The notes below the pieces were generated by a model that was not told where the DNA came from, made no database searches, and worked only from the letters and a program-made list of their open reading frames with translations. The translations under genes were made by a program, and so were the position numbers. Shown here piece after piece: positions 7,854-19,800 of a DNA stretch of 20,276 nucleotides (position 1 is the first letter of the stretch; each line of letters opens with the position of its first letter). The stretch lies in contig DFOV01000126.1 of the NCBI GenBank assembly GCA_002376965.1, positions 1 through 20,276 on the forward strand. Reading direction: 5' to 3'. This stretch comes from Gammaproteobacteria bacterium UBA3532. Its GTDB lineage: Bacteria > Pseudomonadota > Gammaproteobacteria > Enterobacterales > UBA3532.

Positions 7854-10800
7854 CTAATCCGTTACTATTTGCGTTTTTATTTGGTTATGAGTCACTGTGT
7901 TTGTAGCTGCAAGCTCTGCTGAAGCTTCCACGGCAGTGTCCTGACTATCTAGTGTTTGCGTTTCCTCTTCTGATGATGAAGTGGAATCACATAAGCTCTC
8001 AAAACACAGCTGACCACCAGAAATACCGAATACCTGCTTATTTTCTACAATAACACTGGCCTCTTTTTCGACATACCAACGACTATCGCTGCTTAATTCA
8101 ACCCGATCGGCTCCAAAAGATACCGAGCCTTTGCCATAAATGGCTAAGGATTGTAACTTATGCACGCCAACCAAAGAGTCACCTGCGGTTACTTGTTTTT
8201 CGAAATGAGCTTGCTTTTCGAAATCAGCCGGATTTTCGGGCTCAACTGCCGAATCAAAGTCGAAGATTAAGGTATTATCGTAATTGCTCGAAATGGTATA
8301 TAACGGGCTATCATCATCCAGCAGGTCAAAATCTACCAACAAACCAGCGACCCCAAGGCGACTACTCTCATTGCTTGCCTGCCAAGCCACACCATTCACT
8401 TCCACATACCACCGGTTGGGATGCTTCTGATCTTGATACACCCGTGATACTTGGTGCTGCCCCACATGTCGGAGCAAGGTGCTCGCTGTTGCAGCAGGAT
8501 TTGCAGCATCAGCAATCAACTTGCCATCGCTATTACTTTCACGGATCCAAACGGTTCCCGTACCCGCAAAACTACCACCTTCACTGGCTATCGCCTCAAT
8601 AAATGGCGTATCAATCAATTGGTCGACCACTAAAGACACAGCCCCTCCAGAACTACCAACCGATCCGCCAGAGCGCCCGGCATTTGCCAGTATACTTCCT
8701 GTACCTTGATAGGTGCCAATATCCAAGTATATCGCTCCACCCGCGCCGGGATAGTCATTTTGCTCCGCCATAGCGCCATTAGCGGATATGCGTCCGTGAT
8801 GAAGCAGGGCATTCGCTTTAATATTAATCGTTCCACCACCAGCAACACGTTCACCACCACTTCCAGCAAACACCGGCTTGCGATAGTCATCATAAACACA
8901 TTCTTTTAACATGAAATCGGCCACGCCAACGTGACAACCAATGTTCGTTCCGTGATGTTTGGTAAATTCAGGTCCAGCATAACCGCCCGGATAGCCCTTG
9001 CTATCAACATGAATCATCGAGTCGTTGCTAATATCAATGGTGTTGTCTACTTCGATATACAGCGGACTTAGGCGTTTAAGCGGCAGAATTCGCGCTTGTG
9101 GCACCGATAGTATCGAGTTGTCAATGATACGTAGTCCATTACTACCCTTAACATGCATGCCTGCCACCAAGTCCAAGTTAAGGAGACTAGCGTTATTTAA
9201 AATAACATCACCGTGCACTATGAGCTGCTTGGCCTTAATTTGTGAAACGCCACCAACCAGGGTAAGCGCCCCTTCGATCTCGATGATTTCAGGTGAAGAG
9301 ACTTGACTATCTTGCAGGATCACATTCCCTGGTATGAACTCTGCTTGCTCAAATGTATAGGTATCCCCTTTCCAGGTGGTGCTTTCGTCAGCAACTAAAC
9401 CAGCTGCTTCATGGCTTTCCTTAGTCTCTTCCACTGCGCTCGCACTGGCACTCGTCGTTACACAGCTTTGCTCAAGGCATAGGCCGTTGCTGTTGATTTG
9501 CAATACCTCGCGTCCATCAACAAACAAGCTAGCATCTGGGTCAATATACGACGATGCCGTATCGAGCAAGGCAGTAGGGTGCGATAAACTCACTGAAGCG
9601 AATCCTGATACTTGGATAGCATCCAAGACATATACCGATTCAACCCACGTATCGAATACCAGCCCAGAGAGATCATCCGTCGTTTCAATTTCTAACCAGC
9701 GTTCATCTTCATGAATATTGGCGACTTTATAAATCACTGGCGTATCGCTAGCTGAATTAACATCAACAAACAAGGGTTGGAAATCATAGTTATTAAAGCT
9801 AAACCAATTAAATTGGAGTCGCCAAATGCCTGGTGAGGGTTGCTCTATTGAATCCAAACGGCCATAGAAATAGGGCTTTCCTAATTCTCCCAGATTGACG
9901 TGGGTTGAGTTAGCCAGGGTAGCCTCCGGCGAATGAACATACAGAGTGCCAACACTCCCCAATTCTCGGTCAACTCGATAAACCGTCCCGGCCCCAGCAG
10001 GGGTGCCATTTAGCGTAGGATAAGCTTGATAATCAATTGTATCATTGCTCCGATCATCTGCTTTTACTGCTATTCGGCCACCACCGGCGGCCATTGCATC
10101 AGTTGTTGGACCAGCATTCGCTTTTATCTTTCCAGAGCCCGTAAGAGCTTGAGCGTTGATCAAAATGGTTCCTCCCGCGCCAGGAATACCATCCCCCTGA
10201 GGGCTTCCAATACCAGAAGCATCGATATATCCATTTATTACAGCATTAACTGCAATTAACTCTAACCACCCTCCAGAATTGGCGCCCTCGCTATTCCCCG
10301 CTCCTCCGACATAGGCTGGCCAGAATGCATTTGAAACGACACAAGCTCTATAACCTAAATGATTCGTGCCACCATTACACCCATAATCTGTCTCACTATA
10401 ATGGCTGGTGTAATTAGCTCCCTTACCAACAAGATCAACCATAGATGATTCGTCGAGATAAAAATCGTGCCCCACTTCCAACTTCAATGTTCGATCTGAG
10501 GAAGGCGTTAGCTTTGAGTTATTGGAGATATTTATACTACCCAGAGCAATCACGCTATCAGTTGATAGCGTCAATGATGCATCCTCTGTCACGACTATAT
10601 CCCCATCAACGAAGACTTGGTCTGCCTGCAGTTCCAGCTCTCCACTTTGCGTGACACTAATATCGCCAGTAACCTGTACCTCTGTTGCATTAATACTCAG
10701 TGATTGGTTAGTCGCAGCTAGGTTTGGATAAATAAGTCGAGTCCCTCCAAAACCAAGAGATGCTCCACCTGTAATACGTCCATTAACTATCGCCGAAGGT

Positions 10801-13800
10801 GGAGACTGGGTATCGTATACACCGATGACTCTCCCTTCGGTATTTGGCGGCTCAGTTAAGGGGGCATCAATAACCCAAGCATTATTTTGTGCACCCAGCA
10901 AGGTGTATAACGGACTCAAGCTTTCAGCGGAGCTAACATCGACCAGGATACCAATCGGGATAATATTTCTTTCTATACAGCAATAGGTTTGCGGTATGTG
11001 CCAGCGCTGCTGTCCTTCAAAAGCATCAGGATATGGGGCTCCATTTCCCGGGCTATCTAGGAAGGGGTATGGAGTGGATCCTTCAAATGCGGGCTGGCCT
11101 CCATTATCCAAAATCAACTTATCTTCACCAGTCGCGGTATTTAAGAAATAAACAGTGCCTGCTCCAGGTTGCAGTGCTGAGGTCTGATCAAACACGCGAC
11201 CAGAATAAGCATGGGCATTGGACTCGAAATGAATATCCCAACTAGCAGCATGAATACTGATTCGTCCCCCACCACCAATGCTTTCGCTATCTTGGCCATC
11301 ACTGTCTCCACCATTGGCGAGAATCGTTCCACTGCCTGATAGCTGTTGCGTTTCGATATGCACACCACCACCAGCACCGGTATTACCTGAATCGCGGCCC
11401 ATAGACAAAGGCATGGCTGAGGCATCAATAACGCCAGCTACTTGAACGTTGTTGGCTATAAGCTCGACAAACCCTCCTCCTCGCTCGAAGGGTGTTCTGG
11501 TCGGGTATCCCCCATCGTAATAAGAATAGTTCGTGTGGCCGCCACCACTACCAGGTTGGGTTGAGCGATAATATGAGCCGTAACTGCAAGAGTATGTGGC
11601 ATAAGATGAAATCCCCCCATGACACCCATACACACCAGACTGCGAACCATCTCTAGTAGGGCTACGATTTGCTTTGTAGCCTTTACCAACTAAGTCAAAA
11701 CGCGAAGATTCGTCAATCGTAATATCGCCACCTGAATGGATTCGCAATGGGTATGGACTATCCCCTTGATAGTCCAGTACCGTAATCGTTGCACCTCCAG
11801 AGACTATTACAGAGCCGTCCACCTCTATAATTCCTGGAACAGCCAAGGTTAGGGTTGAATTGTCTGTAACTGTTATCTGGCCTGCCTGAAAACTCCCTTC
11901 CACTCTAATAGTCACCGAGGTTCCATTAGAAACATGAACTTCTCCAGCACCATCTAAATACAGTTCATGTTCTTGGCCATCTGAAAGACTCAGTTGCCCT
12001 TTCGTTGCAATCTGATCATGCAACCAGGTCAGGTTAGCTCCTGCACGTATGTCCACGTTGACTAACTTGTCCTGATACTGAACCCCCTGTAGTCGTTGAC
12101 CCCAGGCTGGAAGATCGCTGCTATTAGAACGGATAGTGATGGTGTCTTCGGTATTATCAACTACTTGATACAAAGGCCCTGGATTATCAAGATCCAAATC
12201 AACCTCGATCAACTCACTAATACCGAAAGCAAGTGGAAGCAGAGAGGACTCCCTTACAGCATAGTTATTTTCATTTTCCAAATCCAAATAAACAACAAAG
12301 TGGTTAGCTAATTCAGGGTGAGCAACCACGCTGCTAATGGCCCGAATACCTATGGATGGTAAGAAGGTGGTTGCCTCAGGAGCAGGTTCACCTCCGTTAT
12401 CAACAATCAATTTATCGCTAACAAAGGCTCCGTTTGCATCCAGCTCCCTAAAATAAAGCGTCCCCGCACCGCCAATCAAAGAACCATGCGAACCATTAAC
12501 GGAAACCGCCGTTTCAAAATGCGGAGCCCAGGATTGAGCATGGATACTAACCCTACCACCGCCTGCGGGCCTGCTGCTCGAATCGGTGGTGTTACCGGCT
12601 GACGCATCAATACTCCCACTACCAGTTAAGCTTGACGCTTCGATATGCACACCACCACCAGAACCGACGGGTTCTGCCGAGGCATCAATGATTCCGTCCA
12701 AAATAATAGTGTCAGCATATAAGGAAGTGTAACCTCCACCTAAATAATTTCCCGAATAAAGCACGTGGTGTAAGTCATCATAGCTACAATCAATATTTGA
12801 TTGATTCGTACCACCATGGCAAGGCTTATTAATAGACTCCCCATTAACTTTAATAGCATATTTAGTCCCCTTACCGGATACATCCACACTACTAGAGGAA
12901 TCGATGGATATTGAACCGTTCGCCAGAAGGTTTAGCTCGAAATATTCATAAGAACCATCATTTTCTGGCACTGTTATATGACTATTGGTTAGATTAATAT
13001 TCTGACCACCAACAACATACTCATCAGCCCGCATGAGGATGTTGGAATTTTCGACACTGATATCGTCCCGGAACGTGATATTAGAAGCGGCGAGGAGCTC
13101 GAAATCGTTCACATTAGTAATAGAAAGGCCACCTTGAATATAAACATCGCCTCGAATGTTACTTAAATCCAAAGTCACGGCATCTTGGTCAGCAAAGGCA
13201 TAATCGCCTTCAACATAAACAATGTCTTCACCAAAATCGACTATTGCGTTTTCAACCACTAAATTAGAGAAGTGATGCACGCCGACTAAGCTATTTCCGG
13301 CCGTAAGCACATCACCTGATGGCACCTCGATGGTTAGCGTGGTCGCTGTATTATCAATGATTCTATATAGCGGCGCATCGGGGTTGTCCGCATCTAATCG
13401 TACTTGCAACCCTCGCACTCCCTTCTCTCTTGGATCATCACTTTCAGGCCAGGTTGCAGACAAAGACGTGACTACCCAAGCGTTTGGCATATTGCCGTGT
13501 GCTACTACACTATCAATTGTGTGGCGGCCTACCGAGTTGATAGGCGTAGTATATGAATTCCAACTTGGCCGCTCTGGGGTTGATACAATTAGTTGCTGGC
13601 TATCACTTTCTTTTTCATAGAGGTAAACCGTTGCAGGCCCACCGTAGCCGGGGCTGTTGACACCAACTAGGTGCATACCAAAATCATTGACAAAATGCTT
13701 AGCATGCACCGCTATTCGACCACCACTGCCACCACTTACATCTACTAGATCGCGTATTTCAATCGAGTCACGTGCATTGAAATACATTCCACCGCCAGCT

Positions 13801-16800
13801 CCACCTTCATCGGAATCACTTTCGGCCCTTGCCGTCACTACTCCTAATAACTGAATATTTTCCGCATCAAGTGAAATGAAGCCACCGCCATAGTAATCTT
13901 CGCCACCAGATCCTGGATATGATGGGTATACATAGCTACCATACGCGCATCCATTCCCCGGACTCGAAGCATGACACCCTATGTATCGAGAGCTATTGCT
14001 GAAGTCTGGCCCAGCAACTCCGTATGGATAACCGCTATCATCAAGATCTATCGTCGCAGGATAGCTCAGATAGATATTGCCTACCGTTTGAATATCAATT
14101 GGATAATAAGTTTTAGTACTACGGTTTGCTTCAGGAACAGTAATCGTGCCGCGTTTGAAGTGCACATCGCCTGTGCCACTAGAACCATCCAATACGATAC
14201 TTCCAGTAACACCTATAGTCGAAATACCAGCAGAATCTTTGATTAGCTCATTTCCAATTGTGATATTAGATGCACGAAGTTCACCGGCTCCAAGCTGTAA
14301 ACTACCTTGAACCTGAAGCTCTCCTTCAATAATAACTTTACCCGAACTGATAACAGCATCACCCGCAACCACTAGGCCTTTGTAGCGATGGTAGCCTTCC
14401 CAAACAACATCCCCAACATCATAATAAGCCATCACATTAACCAAAACGTCCGAAGATACACTGGTTTGATCTGGGAAGGTGATGGTGAGTATGGCCTGAC
14501 CTTCACTCAATGCACTTACCTCGCGCCCTAACAACTGAGCTGCAACAGTTTCATCGCTGCTGACAATGACGGGCTGGATATCACTAATATATTGATGGTC
14601 AATTTCAAACGTTAGCCCATTAAACTCAGAGACAATGAGAAGATCCAGAGTATACGTTTCTTCCCAGGTAACCATAACCTCTGGCGGTTCCACAACATTA
14701 ATACCGACCACAGTCGACCAATCAAAGCTATTGTCATCAGGATCGGCCGGGGCATTATCCAAGCCATCTGGTACACCGTCATTATCTGTATCGAGTAACA
14801 CTGGGTCGGTGCCATTGGCAAGCTCTTGTTGCGTTGATAAACCATCCAGATCGATATCGTCTAATGGATCAGTAATACCATCAGCATCCGAATCTGGGTG
14901 GTATGGGCTTAGTCCCAGTGCTAGCTCAACATCATCGTTTAGGCCGTCGCTATCAAAGTCTTGTCCTTCGCTATAGATTTCTCCATAGCGGCCAAGCAGA
15001 TGCAGCGCTTTTAGATCCAAAGCATCAATTGAGCTAGCATTGAGTGACAACCAGTGCACTGCGCCGGTATATGGTGTCAAGTTGGTTTCTGACTGATGGT
15101 ATTGCAACGTCTGCAACGACTGGAAAGGTGACTGCCAGTCCGCGCTACTCACTTTTTCACCGTTGAAATAAAGAGAAAGCTGGCCCTGGTGATAATCTAA
15201 GCTCACATATCCCCAGCTATCTTCCAACCAGTCAGTGTCAACGCTTAATAAGGTATCCAGCTCGCTACCGTTGCGCTGAGCAACAACCAACGCAGCTTGA
15301 TCTGCTGATTTTGAAATATAACTAACAAGTCCTTGGTCACTCAGCTCGGAGGTCATAGACAGAAGCAATCGTTGATCGGTTAGCGCGTCCGGTTTCAACC
15401 AAGCGCCTAGATTCCAGTCACTAGTGGCTGATAGTGGTGTCTTTGATAGTGAAATACTTATTTCGCTACTCTCATTCAAGCGAGCAAGCTTGTTGCGGTC
15501 ATTTAAGATAGAGGGTTCGCTAGCAAGGCTAACTGTGTCGTATTGACCATGATTAGCATTTCCAGACAGATCTCGAATCAATGCACCAGACGTTTCGTTG
15601 AATTCATATAGACCAAGTGCTGGGTAAGACAATGCCAAATTGGCATAGTCGCCATAACGTCCATAGGGGGTATGTAAAGAGCTCAGTTCACCACTAGAAA
15701 GGGTGTGATGTGAAGCAAAGTCATTTCCACCAATGACAATATCACTCCCTGAATGGGTTATAGCAACACTATTTCCAAAATAACTACCACTGTCTGTTAC
15801 TTGCCAACGCTCAATCTTCTGCGTTAATGCCCATAGACCCTTTTCCTCAACAAATATATAAGCTTTTGAGGCAGATGCACCGCCAATAACAAGGGCTTTA
15901 CCATTGCCAGACAAAGCTAGATCGCGGGCAAATCCCGTTATTAACTCTTCTTTAGGTAAAACTATTCTTTGAACCTTCTGCCAACGCTTACCTATACGCT
16001 CAGAGGGTTGGCGCTGCGCATAAATATATACAGCACCAAACTTATCTAATTGATGCACATCCTCATCTGGAGCACAAATAGCTAAAATATCACCAACATA
16101 ATTGAGATCCAGGCAATAACCAAGGCTAACGTAACTCTGTTCAGCCGGGGACGCAATAGTGGCGGATTGTTCATAAACCTGAGAGACCTCGTTAAAACGA
16201 TAGAGATAGATCTCGCCACGTGTATTGACATTCTCTTGGGAAGTCTTTGGTGATGACACAGCTAACACATTACCACTGCCCGAAAGCACAATACTTCCAT
16301 CAAAGACACCAAAGTTTTCTATCTTAAGATCTTGCAACAAGGTATATAGGCCTGATTGCAAGTTTTTCTTATAGATTTCAGCACCTGCACTCTTATAACT
16401 ACTAACAGCCAAAACTTCCGCGTTATCTGAAATTGAGATTGACTTTATAGAATATTGAAACTCAATAACTTGCTGTCTCGACCAACTACCATTGGTTCGA
16501 TTAAATATAGAAACAGCATTGGTATTATTGGCCGAGTCTGAAGCGACGATTGTTGAACCGTCTCCCGAAACCTCGGTTATTTTACCGAAGTATTGCTCTT
16601 TGGCTAACTCAGGCAACTCCAATATTTGGCTTTGGTTTCTAACACCATTGAATACTTCAAATATGGATACTATGCCACGGTTTTTATAGCTAGAGTCTTG
16701 ATAAGCACGAGCTATCCCTAAGGTTATTACGTTAGTGTTATCAGATATATCCGCGTCAACCCTGCTATATTCTTCGTAGGTCCGATATGCCGAATCTAAT

Positions 16801-19800
16801 CCAAATACTGAGTCATCAGTTGAGTTCCATTGCAATTCAGCGCCGACTAATGGATCGGTTGGAGCCAGATCAAGAGCATCATTCACACCATCCTTATCAG
16901 TATCCACTTGCAGGAGATCAGTATTGTTCGCAAGTTCATCGATATTCGATACACCATCTCCATCAAAGTCTTCATCTCCATCGAGCACCCCATTACTATC
17001 GCTATCAGTGCTATTCTCGTTGTAACCCAACTCCAGCTCTAAACCATTACTCAACCCATCACCATCGTTATCCAGCGACGGATCTACAGTTTTACCAAAC
17101 TTTCCTAGTTGGTACTGCTTAATAACTTCTTCCTCACTAAGCTGTCTTTCCGTTACAAGGAAGTGGCCTAATGTTTCATAATAATCGTCCGAACTAAGCC
17201 CAGACCCACCGATACGTACCTGGGTGATAATTGGGGTAATCTCATCCACAGCTTCGATAGCGCCTGCATACGCACCATCGATATAGATATGATATTTACC
17301 TGTAATGATATCGATATTTATTACTAAGTGATGCGCAGTGCCATCATTTAGCCCTGAGCCATAGTTCATATTGGTGAAATGGTCAGAAGCAATGGATAAC
17401 TCTCCTGACGTCACGTTAAGCGCAACACTGACCAGCCTAGCATCACCAACTAGGTCAAATAACCAGCGGCTATAATTATATTTGTTAAACACTATCGAGT
17501 TAAACCAAATAGCCACTGATAGGCCATCATTACTACCAGACAGCTCAACATTTTTATTGATATCAACATCTCGAATCCCCTCTAGTTGAGTAGTTAAGCT
17601 ACTGCTGTATACCTCATTGTCATTACTCAACAAATGTAGACCATGCCCAGATGCATCAAACACGTACATACGTGACAAAGAACTAGGGGTATTTGTAGGA
17701 TGAGACTTCTCAGTATGAGCACTATCCATAGGGTAATATAGAAGTGGATCCAGCTCAGATATGTAGCTTACATAGACACCTTTCTGGTCTTCAAAGCTAT
17801 CGATATCTAAGCCATCCAACACCCCATCACCATCAGAATCCTGATTCAGTCCATCCAGCCCAAAATCTCGTTCATACAAATCAGACAACCCGTCTCTATC
17901 AGTATCAATCGAGTCAGGGGCATATCCGAGCTGTACTTCTTCCAGATTTGTTAGTCCATCACCATCATAGTCCCCTTCTGCATCAACTAACCTGTTGCCA
18001 CTCGTATCCTTATCACTATCAACGTCTAATGGGTTATAACCAAACGCCAACTCAAGTGCATTGCTTAAGCCATCACCATCATTATCGCTAGTCGGCTCAA
18101 TCCAGATTAGCTCCAGTGTATTGGCTAATAAATATGGATTACCTTCATTGTCTTCTGCATGGAAAGATATCTGAACGGTATCCCCCTCAACCAAGCCTAG
18201 GTCATCAAGAGTTACACTATGACTTACCCAGTCGAATGGCTGAGTTTGACCATTGATTGTAATTTGGCCGTTATAAATTACTCCTGAAATATTATGATCA
18301 AACTTAAACTTGTGGGCATACCCGCTAGAAATGGTGTTATGAGGAGTCGTTTTAACTCGAATGGCAGGCGGACATACTTCCGGCTCCAAACGCTTTAATA
18401 CCGGATTATTATTTAAATCCAAGATATCAATCGTTCGCGTATCCATCTGATAGTAATAATAACAGTTTCTATTAACCTCAAGCGGAGAGTCAGGCTTGAA
18501 GACAAGCGTATTGCCCTCTAACCAGGATTCACCAGAAACACTATTTGAATAACGATTTTTAAACTGAGCCCCTGTTTCTGTCGCACCATCAACCAAAGAC
18601 ACATCGTACTCATAAGTACCTCGATAGGTCATTGGCTCGTCGTTCACACCAGGCACCAATACCTGCTCGATAATAGCTACTGGTAGCGTGCTAATGGTAA
18701 TTTCCTGTTCAACCGGTAATGTAAGATCGGCGATCTCAGGCGTTGTCGCTTGTAGACTAAGGGTTACAGTTTCGGCGACTTCATCAACCAAAGTGACACT
18801 GGCCTGACCTTGCGTCAGATCGAGCGTTATGCTGTTTGACTGTGTATCAACAAATACAGCACTTCCTGAAACACTGAGGGTTGTAGAAAAGTCTGCACTT
18901 TCTTTCGCCCCTTGTGGGCCAATTTCAGATATATGGTTGCCATACTCATCAACCAGGGTGACATCATAGGTAAAGGGTTCGGTTACCTCCAGTACAGAGT
19001 CATTACCAAACTCAAAGTGTTCAATATTGTCGAGAGTTAGCGCCCAGTCGGCTGGCGGGCCGGTCATGACTTCGAGAGGTATTTTGTCGTTGGTTCTATA
19101 GTCTCCATCGTAATAAACATATAAGTCATCATACCGACTATCGATAAACTCAAAATTGTACAGGCCTGATTCAGTAGGAGCATTAATTACATATGTGATT
19201 GTCGACGTTGTCGGTTTTATCGAGTAGGTTATATTGCTGGAGCTTGGACTTTCATCGGTGATAGCTTCCCCAGCCAGCACAAAATCGTCGTGGTTAAACT
19301 CTAACTCCAGCGTGCGCATTTCTGCGGTTGGGTTGTTATTTGGATCGAAAAAACTCATCGTGATCTGAGTTGAACCCAAAGGCGGCAGTGCCTCAATGCG
19401 GTCAACGTAGATTCTAGCAACGTCTCCAGGAACCACGGTTATTATATGCGGCTCGGAGCGTATCGCACTAAACTTGCTTAATTGGGCGATGACCTTGTAC
19501 TCTCCCAAGTCGCGATCACGGCTAAAGCTTTGCTTGGCCACGCCTGAATTGTCCGTAGAACTAGTACCTAAACTGCTCTCCTCTCCAGTTGGTTCTATTA
19601 CAACCCACTGAACCTCTCGGCCAACGATAGGCATAGATAGTTCATCGGTAACACGAACCATTAACTCAACATCTCGATATTTCGCAACCCTTACCTCAGC
19701 AGGATTAGCCGAAGAGTTAGACGTGTTATCAAAGACAACCGCATTAGGTATCAAGGATAAATCAATTTCAAACAAAGAAGAGCGAGCCACTTGCTCAAAC

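Larger units (their letters stand above)
7857..9365 (-). repeat. Glycine-rich Cys-pair module 5 of 5 and C-terminal tail
   Basis: Residues 3638-4140. Motifs: HVDSKGYPGGYAGPEF, IGCHVG with C3781-x11-C3793, FAGSGG, VAGGGTINIKA, HGRISANGA, GAGGAIYLD, YQGTGSILANAG, SGGAVSLVV, AGTGTVWI, PLYTISSN and AGDSLVGVHKL. The end has C4091-x4-C4096 (QLCFESLC), a Ser/Glu/Thr-rich stretch and about 25 polar residues. It has the GYPxGxAGPxF and SLVGVH motifs in common with module 1. Confidence 0.8.

Noticed and set aside
7857..14432. Glycine-rich modules as RTX nonapeptide repeats or a filamentous-haemagglutinin/autotransporter passenger
   Set aside because: There is no GGxGxDxUx nonapeptide series, no C-terminal beta-barrel and no two-partner secretion domain visible. 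A beta-helix remains possible, but these family labels are not supported.
16787..18091. Plus-strand His-rich frames that look like metal-binding proteins
   Set aside because: The His runs are the antisense reading of Asp/Gly codons in the TSP3 blocks. They are composition artefacts.
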